A stretch of DNA of 64,000 nt from Paludibacteraceae bacterium (lineage in GTDB: Bacteria; Bacteroidota; Bacteroidia; Bacteroidales; Paludibacteraceae). Positions 25,140 to 35,112 of the stretch are shown here, piece after piece; positions within the stretch are counted from its first letter, which is position 1, and each line of letters opens with the position of its first letter. The notes beneath the pieces were generated by a model. That model had not been told where the DNA came from. It did no database searches and was given only the letters and a program-made list of their open reading frames with translations. Position numbers and translations under genes: made by a program. The DNA lies in the NCBI GenBank assembly GCA_017471175.1, contig JAFUVS010000011.1, positions 17,081 to 81,080 of the forward strand, written 5' to 3'.

Positions 25140-26948
25140 TCATTTCGCCACAACGTTATTGGCAAACGGTTGATACATAGTACCCTTACCTTCGTAGCCG
25201 GAGTTCTTGAAGTACTCCACAAAGGTCAGACGCAAGGGGTGTACAAACGCTCCGAGAGCCGACATAGCGAGGTTCAGCAAGTGTCCGATAATCAAGATGA
25301 TGACGAACGGGATCCATTGCCACGTAGCACCTTCTACACTTCCGCCCATAACCATCAGACCGAGGTTGTTGAATGCGCCGCCTAACATACCGCCTGCCAA
25401 ACCAAGGGCATACAGACGGATGTACGACAGGGTATCACCCAACACACCGGTAGCCATATTGTATGTATCCCACAGACCGGCACCGATGTTAATAAGCGGA
25501 TTGCGCCCGGGTGTATTGAACACGTAGATACCGAGAGCCGAAATCACCGCAATAGTGATGAGTACGACCTTTGTTGTCTGTTGCGATGCACCGGCTATCA
25601 TACAAATGATGAATGCGATCAGGCAGCCTACAATGAGCAACGTCCATCCCCACGTACCGAGTTGCGTGCGGAATCCGAATCGCTTGGTGTAGCAGATGCT
25701 CTTAACCACCATTGCCAAACAGATATGGAACACACCGATGAGCAGTGCCAAGACCATCATAGCATCGTATCCGCCTTCCAGTCCTTGGGCTGCATAAGCG
25801 GCTTTGGATACGTAGCGCACGCCGCCTTCCGTTACCACCTTGCCGTTGAGGAAGAGGTAATCAATTGACGGGAATAGTGCCGACAAATCCATACCGAATG
25901 CCGTTCCGCTGAAGAAGCCGACTACGAGTGTACCTACGCCGAGCGTGGTGATAATTGGACCGAGGCCTTCAAACATCTCGATATTCACTTTCTTCTTCAT
26001 TACCATCCATCCGAAGAGCATCAGCAGAATGCCGTATCCGGCATCGCCCATACATAATGAGAAGAAGAGCAGGTAGAAAGGCGCAAGAATAGGTGTGGGG
26101 TCGAACTCGCCATACGTGGGCCAACCGTACATACCCGTGAACACTTCAAAGAGTTTGGCAAAGCGGTTATTGCGCAACTCAATCGGCGTTTTGTCTTCTT
26201 CCGTCGGTGTCTCTGCTTCGTAATACACATCGGCTTTAGCCAAAACTTGGTTCAGCCCTTCCGTCTTGTCTTCCGGGCAGAAGCCTTCCAGCAAGCGCAA
26301 TGAACCTTCAGCGGCTGTATCGCCTGACAGTTCCACTTTTTGCCAGTCAATACGTTGCTCGACTTCGGCGAGTTGCTGCTTGGTCTCTTCAAGATGGGCT
26401 TTTTGCCAACCTTCAATGCGTGCATCGGCGGCGGCAAGAAGTCCGTTCAGAGCGTCCAGGTCAGCGCGCAGTTCATTGACTGAGTGTTCGTTGAGTGTTA
26501 CCTCATTGAGCGTTTCGTCCATCGGCTCATTGCCTACAATGACTCCATATACGGTGTCGCCAATAACCTGCACCGCTATTCCTTGCTCTTTATAGTCTTT
26601 CTTTGAGCAAGTGAAGAAGCGAATGGGATAGCCTGCTTCGCGCAACTGTTCTATGCGGTGGCTGTCGAACTCGCCCCAAGGCTCCATACGTGCGATCTCC
26701 TTGTGGGTGGCTTCAATCTTGCTTTGGACGTTGGCTTTGTCTTGCAGCAGTTGGTCCGGCGCACCTTGTGCCAAGAGTTTGCGGAGGTCTTCCGCCTCAT
26801 TGAGCGACTCTTGCAGAGCCGGATTATCGGCTAATCCTTCTGCTTTGAGCGTTACGTGTACCACTCCCGCTTCGCGCAACTGACCTAAAAACGCTTCATA
26901 CCGCGATGCGAGAATAAGGAACGTATATTTCTTCATCGGAACTATCAT
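25140..26948 (-). CDS. ntpI: V-type ATP synthase subunit I (stator a-subunit)
   Basis: 602 residues. A soluble N-terminal half (about 1-270) with coiled-coil stretches is followed by about eight membrane helices. The Arg required for ion transfer lies in LSYIRLYALGLAGG at about residue 511. The subunit forms the ion half-channels against the K ring. Its ATG (26948-26946) overlaps the stop of the D gene by 4 bp. Confidence 0.94.
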   Translation of the reverse strand: MIVPMKKYTFLILASRYEAFLGQLREAGVVHVTLKAEGLADNPALQESLNEAEDLRKLLAQGAPDQLLQDKANVQSKIEATHKEIARMEPWGEFDSHRIEQLREAGYPIRFFTCSKKDYKEQGIAVQVIGDTVYGVIVGNEPMDETLNEVTLNEHSVNELRADLDALNGLLAAADARIEGWQKAHLEETKQQLAEVEQRIDWQKVELSGDTAAEGSLRLLEGFCPEDKTEGLNQVLAKADVYYEAETPTEEDKTPIELRNNRFAKLFEVFTGMYGWPTYGEFDPTPILAPFYLLFFSLCMGDAGYGILLMLFGWMVMKKKVNIEMFEGLGPIITTLGVGTLVVGFFSGTAFGMDLSALFPSIDYLFLNGKVVTEGGVRYVSKAAYAAQGLEGGYDAMMVLALLIGVFHICLAMVVKSICYTKRFGFRTQLGTWGWTLLIVGCLIAFIICMIAGASQQTTKVVLITIAVISALGIYVFNTPGRNPLINIGAGLWDTYNMATGVLGDTLSYIRLYALGLAGGMLGGAFNNLGLMVMGGSVEGATWQWIPFVIILIIGHLLNLAMSALGAFVHPLRLTFVEYFKNSGYEGKGTMYQPFANNVVAK

Positions 26949-27574
26949 ACGGCTGCCTCCTTTCTTCTTTCTTCTTCGAGCATCGCCTCGCGTTCGCGTT
27001 TGCCTTTCACAATCTTCTGGCTTGACTTGCTCAAGTTCTCCTCGTCTTCCATAAACCGTTTGATTTTGCGGATGGCATCTTGATACCCGGGGATTTGCAC
27101 TTTTTCAAAAAGGTTCACCTTCTGTGTCGTTTTCTTTCGCGCATATTCGAGCAAGTCCACCTTGCGGCGCACAAACTCCTGGCGAATGCCCACATCAGCA
27201 ATGGCTTTGACTTGCTCAAAACCATCGGCAAACCACTTCGGAGTAGAGAACAGACTGAACTGCTTGGTCGAATAGATGACTTCGTCCAATACGGGAACGC
27301 GCACGCCTGCTATCTTCTTGACCGACATACGTACATCGTCCACGTGAATGAGCGACGTGTCAAATTCGCCCCATAGAGCCAGCATCTGGTCGTAGTCCTT
27401 GATACGGCGGTTCACCTCTTCGTCCAAGGCTTTGATTTCGTCCTTGGCGCGCTTCACCTCCATACGCAGGGCAGACTCTTTGCTCTGCAACGTAGGCAAG
27501 GTGCGTTGCCGCATCTTCAGGTTCTTCTCCAAACTCTGAAGGCTGGTTTTATTAAATTGATATTGTATAGCCAT
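26945..27574 (-). CDS. ntpD: V-type ATP synthase subunit D (central rotor shaft)
   Basis: 209 residues. Long heptad-rich helices at both ends (about 1-75 and 130-205) frame a small middle domain, the antiparallel coiled-coil shaft of subunit D. The start KTSLQSLEKNLKMRQRTLPTLQSK is typical. It rotates inside the A3B3 head. The usual binding partner, subunit F, is not encoded in this operon. Confidence 0.93.
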   Translation of the reverse strand: MAIQYQFNKTSLQSLEKNLKMRQRTLPTLQSKESALRMEVKRAKDEIKALDEEVNRRIKDYDQMLALWGEFDTSLIHVDDVRMSVKKIAGVRVPVLDEVIYSTKQFSLFSTPKWFADGFEQVKAIADVGIRQEFVRRKVDLLEYARKKTTQKVNLFEKVQIPGYQDAIRKIKRFMEDEENLSKSSQKIVKGKREREAMLEEERRKEAAV

Positions 27575-27605
27575 AGTATATAGGTCGTTCTATATTTACA
27601 GCGAT

Positions 27606-28931
27606 TTACTTTTTCCAGTACTTATCCACGAGGGCTTGCTTGATGTTCACCTCTTCTGCTTTGAAGTGTTTGGCGAAAAGTTCCCAAGCGATGTCCAACA
27701 TCTCGGTGGTGTTGATGTTCACATCGATGGCGAGAATCTTGTCCGAATAGTCCTTGGCGAAATCAAGACAGCGTTTGTCGTAGTCCGTGAGGTCGAAACC
27801 GTTTTCCAATTTGGTCTTGGCGTTGGCGGCATCGGCGTAGAGGCGAACGGCTGCGTTCATCACCTGCGGATGGTCTTCGCGCGTCTGTTTGCCGGCTACT
27901 AATTGTTTGAGTCGGCTCAGCGAACGGAACGGATCGACGATGACCTTACCGATGTCAGAGTCACGACGCAGGTACAACTGACCTTCGGTGATGTAACCCG
28001 TGTTATCAGGGATGGCGTGCGTGATGTCGCCGCCTGAAAGGGTCGTTACGGCAATAATGGTGATACTGCCGCCGCCTGCTTCCTCGGGGAACTGTACGGC
28101 TTTCTCGTAGATCTTTGCCAAGTCGCTGTACAGCGAGCCGGGCATAGAGTCTTTGGAAGGAATCTGGTCCATACGGTTGCTAACAATAGCGAGCGCATCG
28201 GCGTAGAGGGTCATATCGGTCAGAAGTACCAGCACTTTCTGCTGTTTCTTAACGGCGAAGTACTCGGCGGCAGCCAATGCCATATCGGGCACCAACAGAC
28301 GTTCTACGGCAGGGTTCTCGGTCGTATTGACAAAGCTGACGATACGGTCTAATACACCTGCGTTGGAGAAGACGTTGCGGAAATAGAGGTAGTCATCGTT
28401 GGTCATACCCATTGCGCCAAGGATAATCTTGTCGGCTTCCGCACGCAGAGCTACGTTTGCCATCACCTGGTTGTAGGGCTGGTCGGGGTCGGCGAAGAAA
28501 GGAATCTTCTGACCGCTGACGAGCGTGTTGTTCAGGTCAATACCGGCGATACCCGTTGCAATCAGCTGGTAAGGCTGTTTACGGCGAACGGGGTTCACAC
28601 TCGGACCGCCAATCTCCACTTCTTCACCTTCCACAGCCGGTCCGCCGTCAATCGGCTCGCCGTATGCGTTGAAGAAACGTCCTGCCAATTGGTCACTGAC
28701 TTTGAGCGAGGGAGCCTTGCCGAGGAATACGACTTCGGCGTTGGTGGGGATACCCTCCGTACCTTGGAACACTTGCAGGGTTACGTCATCACCGATAATC
28801 TTAACCACCTGCGCTAACTTGCCGTTTACCGTTGCCAACTCATCGTTACCTACGCCGGTCGCTTTCAGCGAGCAGGTCGCCTTCGTGATAGCGGTTATCT
28901 GCGTGTATATCTTTTGAAATGCTTTTGCCAT
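27606..28931 (-). CDS. ntpB: V-type ATP synthase subunit B (non-catalytic)
   Basis: 441 residues. This is a RecA-like head subunit with a beta-barrel N-terminus (VGNDELATVNGKLAQVV). The degenerate nucleotide site ISGQKIPFF-type segment (VSGQKIPFFADP) replaces the P-loop, and LLTDMTLYADALAIVSNRMDQIPS lies in the arm. It alternates with A in the hexamer. The start follows the A gene by 23 bp. Confidence 0.95.
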   Translation of the reverse strand: MAKAFQKIYTQITAITKATCSLKATGVGNDELATVNGKLAQVVKIIGDDVTLQVFQGTEGIPTNAEVVFLGKAPSLKVSDQLAGRFFNAYGEPIDGGPAVEGEEVEIGGPSVNPVRRKQPYQLIATGIAGIDLNNTLVSGQKIPFFADPDQPYNQVMANVALRAEADKIILGAMGMTNDDYLYFRNVFSNAGVLDRIVSFVNTTENPAVERLLVPDMALAAAEYFAVKKQQKVLVLLTDMTLYADALAIVSNRMDQIPSKDSMPGSLYSDLAKIYEKAVQFPEEAGGGSITIIAVTTLSGGDITHAIPDNTGYITEGQLYLRRDSDIGKVIVDPFRSLSRLKQLVAGKQTREDHPQVMNAAVRLYADAANAKTKLENGFDLTDYDKRCLDFAKDYSDKILAIDVNINTTEMLDIAWELFAKHFKAEEVNIKQALVDKYWKK

Positions 28932-28954
28932 AATACGTTAATGCGTTAATAAGT

Positions 28955-30712
28955 TTATGCGTTGATTTGTTTCTCTGCCAACAGGTCATTGAGTTTCTTC
29001 TGATAGTCCTCAAACTGCTGACTATGGAACTCGGAGTAGTTCATCTGTTTGCACAGGTTGATGACGCGCTTGAAGTAGTCGATTACGTCAAGGAAACTGT
29101 CAAAGTCGTAATCGTGGCGGCAGATGTTCATTACCAGACGAAGCATATACTGCTGACGCTCCAACGGGCAAACGGCATCAATGGCATCGAATGCGTCTTG
29201 CTGCAAGATAACGAAGTCAATAACCTCTGATTTCCAGAACTCTTCGTGGTAATTAACGGGAACGCCGTCATCACCCAAGATGTTGATTTGCTCTTGGATT
29301 TCCTTACCGCGTTGCAGGTAGGTCTTCATATCGTTGACCATCGGAATCCATTCGTCGTCTATCAGTTTGGATATATACTCTTGGAACTCGGGATAGTCAA
29401 GATACTTGGAATAGGAGTCAATGGGGTTAACGGCGGGGTAACGTTTCTTATCGGCGCGGTTCTGCTCCAAAGCGTAGAAGCAGCGTGCCACTTTCTTTGT
29501 ACCCTCTGTTACGGGCTCTTTGAGGTTACCACCGGCAGGCGAAACGGTGCCAAGGAAAGTAACGGAGCCGGTCTTGCCGTTGTTCAGATAGACGTATCCG
29601 GCACGTGCGTAGAAAGCACCGATGATAGCCGACAAGTCCATCGGGAAGGCATCCTGACCGGGCAACTCTTCCATACGGTTGGACATCTCACGCAGAGCCT
29701 GCGCCCAACGGGAAGTGGAGTCTGCCATCAGCATCACGCGCAAACCCATCGAGCGGTAGTACTCGGCAATGGTCATAGACGTATATACAGAAGCCTCACG
29801 GGAGGCAACAGGCATATTCGATGTGTTGGCAATGATGATAGTACGTTCCATCAGTTTTCTGCCCGTATGCGGGTCCACTAATTCAGGGAACTCGGTAAAG
29901 GTCTCCACGACCTCATTGGCACGTTCACCGCAGGCTGCGATAATAACGATGTCGGCTTCGGCTTGCTTCGAGATAGCGTGTTGCAGCACGGTCTTACCCG
30001 TACCGAACGGACCGGGGATAAAGCCCGTACCGCCCTCGCAGATGGGGTTGGCAGTGTCAATGGTGCGCACACCTGTTTCCAACAGACGGAAGGGACGCGG
30101 TTTCTCGCGGTAAGCGGTGATAGCTTTCTTGACGGGCCATTTCTGAATCATCGTTACCTTGTGGTCGTTGCCCTCGCTGTCGGTCAGAACGGCCATCTCG
30201 TCTTCGATGCGGTACTCGCCTGCAGCTGCAATGCTCTTTACTGTGTATGTACCCTCAAAGGTGAAAGGAACCATAATCTTGTGCGGTTGGTGGTTCTCGT
30301 CCACTTCGCCGAGCCACGATGCGGCTTCCACCTTGTCGCCTACCTTGGCGAGAGGAGTGAATTTCCACTTTTTCTCCTTATCCAGCGGGAAGTTGTACTC
30401 ACCGCGTTGGAGGAACACGCCGGTCAATTTGTCAAGGTCGTTCTGCAGACCGTCGTAGTTACGGCTGAGCAAGCCCGGACCGAGAGTTACCTCTAACATG
30501 TGTCCGGTGAATTCCACGTCGTTGCCTACTTTCAGACCGCGAGTCGATTCAAACACCTGCACATAGGCGTTTTGTCCGGCAAACTTAATCACCTCTGCCA
30601 TCAGGCGGGTCTCACCCAACCGGATGTAGCAGATCTCGTTTTGCGAAACAGGTCCATCCACCTCCACCGTAACGAGGTTGGCGATGATACCTTTTACTTT
30701 TCCTGTTGTCAT
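28955..30712 (-). CDS. ntpA: V-type ATP synthase subunit A (catalytic)
   Basis: 585 residues. The P-loop GPFGTGKT (about 234-241) is intact. The A-specific non-homologous insert (about 110-200) is present, as are the GERANEVVE and DSTSRWAQALREMS segments of the catalytic site. ATP hydrolysis or synthesis occurs here. The gene lies between the DUF2764 and B genes, the usual Bacteroidetes order. Confidence 0.96.
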   Translation of the reverse strand: MTTGKVKGIIANLVTVEVDGPVSQNEICYIRLGETRLMAEVIKFAGQNAYVQVFESTRGLKVGNDVEFTGHMLEVTLGPGLLSRNYDGLQNDLDKLTGVFLQRGEYNFPLDKEKKWKFTPLAKVGDKVEAASWLGEVDENHQPHKIMVPFTFEGTYTVKSIAAAGEYRIEDEMAVLTDSEGNDHKVTMIQKWPVKKAITAYREKPRPFRLLETGVRTIDTANPICEGGTGFIPGPFGTGKTVLQHAISKQAEADIVIIAACGERANEVVETFTEFPELVDPHTGRKLMERTIIIANTSNMPVASREASVYTSMTIAEYYRSMGLRVMLMADSTSRWAQALREMSNRMEELPGQDAFPMDLSAIIGAFYARAGYVYLNNGKTGSVTFLGTVSPAGGNLKEPVTEGTKKVARCFYALEQNRADKKRYPAVNPIDSYSKYLDYPEFQEYISKLIDDEWIPMVNDMKTYLQRGKEIQEQINILGDDGVPVNYHEEFWKSEVIDFVILQQDAFDAIDAVCPLERQQYMLRLVMNICRHDYDFDSFLDVIDYFKRVINLCKQMNYSEFHSQQFEDYQKKLNDLLAEKQINA

Positions 30713-30746
30713 TGTATATCTGTATTTAATATTTTCAATTTGATTA

Positions 30747-31472
30747 CTACAGTTGAATGCCTTTTTTCATATCGGCTACCATATCGCGGAAGACCTGTTC
30801 GCCCTGCTCAACGGTCAGGCGCGACCAGCGATCCAGCATCGTTGCCTCAAGGTAGTAAGCCAATACCAATTCGATAGAGAAAACGAAGAAACGCGTCTTA
30901 TCTTCCAGCCAAGCGAAACGCAGGGCATCCATCTTCTTCTCGCGCTCCATCAGGTTGTCAATGGCAGCAAGGTCGAGGATGTCTTGCAGATTGTCCATAA
31001 CGCCCCCTAAACCGAAATCTTTCTGTTGGGTATTCTTGCGCAGGATGTTCGACACTTCGTTGTGTCCCACAATGGCTTTGTGTACATCAAATCCGTGTTT
31101 GCGGCAGATGGACGCTACAAGGACATTGTTCATATCCTGATTGAAGGCATACCACGCGCGTACGAAACGATTCTTGGCGTGTTGCCCCAAGTCGTAGAGG
31201 ATGGCGGCGCGCAGGTCGGCTTCTGTCAGCACGGACGCGGCATCGTCCCACCACGAGGGTTTGTCCATATCGTTCGTGTCGGGGTTTTGGTAACGCTGAT
31301 ACAACTCGCTGATGTTTTCCGAATCGGGAGTCATACGCAGTTGGTCAAGCAGCGGCTTGTCGCTCTCGCGTAGCGACTCGTCCAATAAGGTCAGCAAGTC
31401 GTCCGCGGGAATGGGGGAGGGTGTACCCGCTTTGAGGTCGGGTAAACCCGCGAGTAAACATTCGTAACCCAT
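30747..31472 (-). CDS. DUF2764 protein of the V-ATPase operon (possible subunit C equivalent)
   Basis: 241 residues, soluble and mostly helical, with no membrane segment. The start MGYECLLAGLPDL and the tail SIELVLAYYLEATMLDRWSRL match the DUF2764 family, which occurs in this position of Bacteroidetes V-ATPase operons. The internal region AWYAFNQDMNNVLVASICRK recalls subunit C/d helical bundles. That it replaces subunit C at the top of the ring is an inference. It starts after the E gene with a 2 bp gap. Confidence 0.85.
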   Translation of the reverse strand: MGYECLLAGLPDLKAGTPSPIPADDLLTLLDESLRESDKPLLDQLRMTPDSENISELYQRYQNPDTNDMDKPSWWDDAASVLTEADLRAAILYDLGQHAKNRFVRAWYAFNQDMNNVLVASICRKHGFDVHKAIVGHNEVSNILRKNTQQKDFGLGGVMDNLQDILDLAAIDNLMEREKKMDALRFAWLEDKTRFFVFSIELVLAYYLEATMLDRWSRLTVEQGEQVFRDMVADMKKGIQL

Positions 31473-31474
31473 AG

Positions 31475-32059
31475 TTAGAAGAGCATCTCAATGAGTTGGG
31501 GACGCAAGAATTCTTTGAAGTAAGCCACTAACTCGTCTTCGCCGAAAGCCAGTTTGTAGCCGCCTTGAGCGGGACGGATTTGGAAGTTGGTCTTAATGCC
31601 TTTTACCTCGTTGATTTGTACGCCTTTGTCAAGCAGAGCTTTCGCGTGGGCGGCAAAGTAGGCGCGCAGTGTTTCGGCATCTTTGGTCTCGATGACCACA
31701 TTCCCGTCTTTCGCCATCTGTTCCGCCATCTTGAGGATGAGTGACTGCATAAACTGCGGGTCGGTGGTAGCGGCTTTGACGCTCTCTTTAGCCACTTGTC
31801 CGTTCAGCAGGTCGGTAACGGCTGTCTTGACGGCATTGACGCTCTGCTCGGCATAGAGGCGCAGTTCGCTGCGTGTGTTCTTGTCCAATTCAGCGGCTTT
31901 GGCGGCTGCTTGGGCTGCGATGGCTTCTGCCTCTTTTTTCGCGTTCTCAACGATGGCGGCTGCCTCGGCTTTCGCTTTTTCTACAATCTGCTCCGCTTGC
32001 GCATTGCCTTTCTCTACGCCTTCAGCGTAAATCTTCTTGGTAATCTCTTCTAATTTCAT
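31475..32059 (-). CDS. ntpE: V-type ATP synthase subunit E (peripheral stalk)
   Basis: 194 residues. A long Ala/Glu/Lys coiled coil (about 1-75) is followed by a globular C-terminal domain (about 100-194) with FQIRPAQGGYKLAFGEDELVAYFKEFLRP. Subunit E forms the stator stalk, normally with G/H; no G/H gene is visible here. It is the first gene of the operon, about 135 bp downstream of a good promoter. Confidence 0.9.
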   Translation of the reverse strand: MKLEEITKKIYAEGVEKGNAQAEQIVEKAKAEAAAIVENAKKEAEAIAAQAAAKAAELDKNTRSELRLYAEQSVNAVKTAVTDLLNGQVAKESVKAATTDPQFMQSLILKMAEQMAKDGNVVIETKDAETLRAYFAAHAKALLDKGVQINEVKGIKTNFQIRPAQGGYKLAFGEDELVAYFKEFLRPQLIEMLF

Positions 32060-32195
32060 ATTGTTGATTATTTTAACTATTCAAGTGGCAATACAAACGC
32101 TATTTGTCTAAATTCAAAACGTTTTGATATGTAAACACAATGAATTTATGCAAATCAATACAAATAATGCGTCTGTTTATGTGAATTTTGCGCCG

Positions 32196-32226
32196 CAAAG
32201 TTACAACTTATATACCGATACGCAAA
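32196..32226 (-). promoter_or_regulatory. Promoter of the V-ATPase operon
   Basis: On the minus strand, TTTG (32226-32223) and TAACTTTG (32203-32196) have a 19 bp spacer. A leader of about 130 nt precedes the subunit E start at 32059. The element lies between rnpB and the operon. Confidence 0.6.
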
Positions 32227-32307
32227 AAGAAAAGTGTGGAAAAAGAGAGAAAAATGTCGAAAAGGAGAGAAAAATTGAGAAAAGTACACCAACGGACAGA
32301 AAAAAAC

Positions 32308-32679
32308 GAAAACAGCAGGTCTGTAAGCCGGGTTCTGTACTTTATCGGATCAGATGTGAAATCTGCGTTCCTAAATAAAGCGTCTGTCATTAATCTGGAC
32401 GGATGCATTACTGCATAGTTCTTACGCTCTCTACCCTCCCGCTTGGACGAGCAGCCCTCAAATGCGGGTTTACATGAGATTGCAACACGTAGTGTAGCCG
32501 TTTCATCATCCTTTCGGATGCCATTCGTCGCTGTTCCATGGACCAAACATTGCTGCCTGCCGGCCGTTAACCGGTACGTTGCTCTGTGTTGCCCGGACTT
32601 TCCTCTTAAACAGAAGTATGCTTCGACTAAAATGTCAGCACTTATCTGTTACAAGCGACAGACCGACCTGCTGTTTTCG
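32308..32679 (-). ncRNA. rnpB: RNase P RNA
   Basis: About 372 nt on the minus strand. The conserved 5' core GAGGAAAGTCCGGGC, the AGCGGGAGGGTAG block and the 3' core ACAGAACCCGGCTTA are present, and the ends pair as P1 (AACAGCAGGTC with GACCTGCTGTT). A T-run (rc of 32300-32306) follows the 3' end and can serve as terminator. It processes the 5' ends of pre-tRNAs with RnpA. Exact ends are inferred from P1 pairing. It lies about 32 bp after the O-antigen ligase gene; I found no canonical promoter in that gap. Confidence 0.95.
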
Positions 32680-32710
32680 TTCTTTAGTTATAATTATGAT
32701 CTTTTATGCT

Positions 32711-34042
32711 TTATGCGTGATTGTGTCCTTTTATTTGGGGTGTTTTATCATCATCTTGTACGGTAGATAGCATCGATGCCTCCTGCTCCAACATCATAAG
32801 CAGCACTGCCGCAAAACAGAGTTGGAACACGCCGGACATGCGTGAAAAATAACATTCGGTGAGCATACTCATACCATAGATAAGGTTCAGATACAAACTT
32901 GCCCAACGTACTTTCCGACTATGACAAAATGGTACGATAAGGGCGATGAGAAACAGAAAAATCATTGCTATCGGTCCGAGTTCCATCCAAGTCTGAAGGT
33001 ACTGGTTGTGTGTGCCGAACGAGCGGTCTATCACTTCGGGTATTCCGTCTTGTTCGTATGCTTTAGCAAGGTATGCATCGGAAGAACCGATACCCATTCC
33101 TTTCCAACCATAATCTGATACATCGTGCAGAATGATATGCCATATATAGATACGCGGTTCGCGCGAAAAAGGCTGGTCTTTGGAGTCTTCGTAACTAATC
33201 CTTTGAAAGGACTGTTTGAATTTTTGCGTGATAGTGGATTGCGTCCAGATTAGCGAGCCGAGCAAGGCTGTAAGCAGCAGAATGACGGTGCCTATCTTGC
33301 GGGCATATCGGTGGCGGCGATACTGCCAAAGCAAGAGCAACAACAGCAACGGCATTAGCAGAAACGTAGTACGAGAGCCGGAAAGAATAATGGTGGCTAT
33401 CAATATCATATCGCCGATACCTAAAGTCAGAAGCACACTCCAACGCGGATAAGTCTTGCAGAAATGATGATAAAGTCCTTTTGTGCAACCTAATGCCATC
33501 AGCAAGATGGGACAGTAGTAGGAATGGTGTTTGATGTTGCTCATCGGCGGGATATTGAACATATTCCAAGTGTCCCACAAGACGTATTGACCGTAGATGA
33601 CCACCATATCATTGACTTTAGCCCAATACTGCAACAATAGATAAGATATGACGGATATGAGTGTGGCTGCATAGAGTGCAATCTGTACTTTCTCAATCTT
33701 ATAATACTTATTCACACCGAAAAGAGATACTACAGCTACGGCTAATATCGGCAGGTGCTTCGTCCATTCTCGTATGCCGTTTGCCGTATCTTCTACCCAC
33801 AGCAGCGACGTTGCCTCCCACCCTATCAGTATGCATATCAAAAGAATAGGAACTTGCGTCTTGTTCAGTCGGAAGTTTCGCCATTGAAGCCATCTGCCCT
33901 CCAAGAGCCACGAAATGCCCCAAGCCACAATGAGCGGCTGGGTGAAGTGCCACGGGAACGGTAAGGTGCAAACTACCAGCAAGAAAATGAAGAAGTTCAA
34001 GTGTTCTGCGATGTCGATATATTTTGTCAAAAAGCAGTTCAT
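32711..34042 (-). CDS. waaL: O-antigen ligase family membrane protein
   Basis: 443 residues with about ten membrane helices and a large loop near residues 270-345 containing RIYIWHIILHDVSDYGWKGMGIGSSDAY and GTHNQYLQTWMELG. The HNxYL-type motif is the Wzy_C/WaaL hallmark. It would attach O-antigen or a similar glycan to lipid A-core in the periplasmic face, or polymerise it. It overlaps the GT4 gene by 4 bp and ends the LPS cluster. Confidence 0.85.
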   Translation of the reverse strand: MNCFLTKYIDIAEHLNFFIFLLVVCTLPFPWHFTQPLIVAWGISWLLEGRWLQWRNFRLNKTQVPILLICILIGWEATSLLWVEDTANGIREWTKHLPILAVAVVSLFGVNKYYKIEKVQIALYAATLISVISYLLLQYWAKVNDMVVIYGQYVLWDTWNMFNIPPMSNIKHHSYYCPILLMALGCTKGLYHHFCKTYPRWSVLLTLGIGDMILIATIILSGSRTTFLLMPLLLLLLLWQYRRHRYARKIGTVILLLTALLGSLIWTQSTITQKFKQSFQRISYEDSKDQPFSREPRIYIWHIILHDVSDYGWKGMGIGSSDAYLAKAYEQDGIPEVIDRSFGTHNQYLQTWMELGPIAMIFLFLIALIVPFCHSRKVRWASLYLNLIYGMSMLTECYFSRMSGVFQLCFAAVLLMMLEQEASMLSTVQDDDKTPQIKGHNHA

Positions 34043-35112
34043 AGTCCGTAAATGGTATTCATTTGGGCGATGAATAAGTCGTAGTTGTGCTTGTCTTGGA
34101 AGTCTTGTCGCGCTTGTTTTCCCAATCGCTGGCGTAACGAGGGATCGCTAATCAGCGAACGAAGTGCCGTAGCAAGTGCCTCCATATCCCCCGCCCTGAC
34201 TAACAGACCGTTGTCTCCGTTGTTGATAAATTCCGGTTCTGACCCGTTGTCGCTACTGACGGTTGCTAATCCGTATGCCATATTCTCCAACAGGGTAAGT
34301 GAACAAGCCTCAGGTACGATGGAAGGCAGAACGCCTATGGAGTAGGAAGAGAGTAGTGACCTAATATCATTTCGGAAACCTAATAAATGGATCCTATCAC
34401 GTATCGGACTGTTTTCCAATGCCTTTTCCCAGCGCGTCCGGTATTCGGGTGCCACTGTTCCGGCTATGTCCAACTGCCACGGCAAGTCCTGTACCTGTTC
34501 TAAAGCCTTGACTAATTCGCAGACACCTTTCTCCGCACATATTCTGCCGTGGTAAATAAGTCTCGCCGTAGAATAATCAGGCGTATTCTGCTTGTCTTGC
34601 GAAAGATTTACACTATTATGAATCACTGTGATGCGCGGGAATACAGTTTCCAAATCAGTCGGAATATAAGTCTCGCGAACTAATCGGCTTACGCAGATGA
34701 GCGTGTCTATTTGCCGATATGCCCATCGCCACAACAGATTGTCGGTAGCCCGTCTGACTAAATGCTGCCCTGCTACCAGTTGAATCGAACGACGGCAAAT
34801 CCGCTTTGCCATAGCTGCTTGAAAATAGGAGAAGCGGCTGTTGATATGCAGTATATCCACCTCGTATTTTTGCAGCAGTCTTGCTAATTGCCACGCTGCA
34901 AAAGGGCTGAAACGGAATAATTTACGCGCATAGGGAAACGTAGGACACATGCCGATTTGAGCAAAGCGGTCCACCATGGTTTGTCGGCTTCCCTGCGGGA
35001 AGAAAAAAATAGTCTTCACCTTGCCTTGACGAGTGATTGCAGAGGCGAGGTCAAATATATTTTGTTCTCCCCCACCCCAAGTAGGCGAAGCGATATAGAA
35101 CGCTATGGTCAT
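34039..35112 (-). CDS. Glycosyltransferase family 4
   Basis: 357 residues from the ATG at 35112, which overlaps the stop of the GT2 gene as ATGA; an upstream in-frame ATG at 35136 lies inside that gene. The N-terminal loop SPTWGGGEQNIFDLA is a GT4 acceptor-site motif, and the C-terminal half has LIYHGRICAEKGVCELV, LLGFRNDIRSLL and the ExxxxxLxxxE-type donor site EACSLTLLENMAYG. It retains anomeric configuration while transferring a sugar to lipid A core or a glycan. Confidence 0.88.
   Translation of the reverse strand: MTIAFYIASPTWGGGEQNIFDLASAITRQGKVKTIFFFPQGSRQTMVDRFAQIGMCPTFPYARKLFRFSPFAAWQLARLLQKYEVDILHINSRFSYFQAAMAKRICRRSIQLVAGQHLVRRATDNLLWRWAYRQIDTLICVSRLVRETYIPTDLETVFPRITVIHNSVNLSQDKQNTPDYSTARLIYHGRICAEKGVCELVKALEQVQDLPWQLDIAGTVAPEYRTRWEKALENSPIRDRIHLLGFRNDIRSLLSSYSIGVLPSIVPEACSLTLLENMAYGLATVSSDNGSEPEFINNGDNGLLVRAGDMEALATALRSLISDPSLRQRLGKQARQDFQDKHNYDLFIAQMNTIYGL

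Noticed and set aside
29246-29881. 211-codon plus-strand ORF opposite the V-ATPase A gene
   Set aside because: Complement of a highly conserved catalytic subunit.
32124-32770. Several short ORFs over and near RNase P RNA
   Set aside because: They overlap conserved RNase P RNA blocks and the operon promoter and have no protein features.
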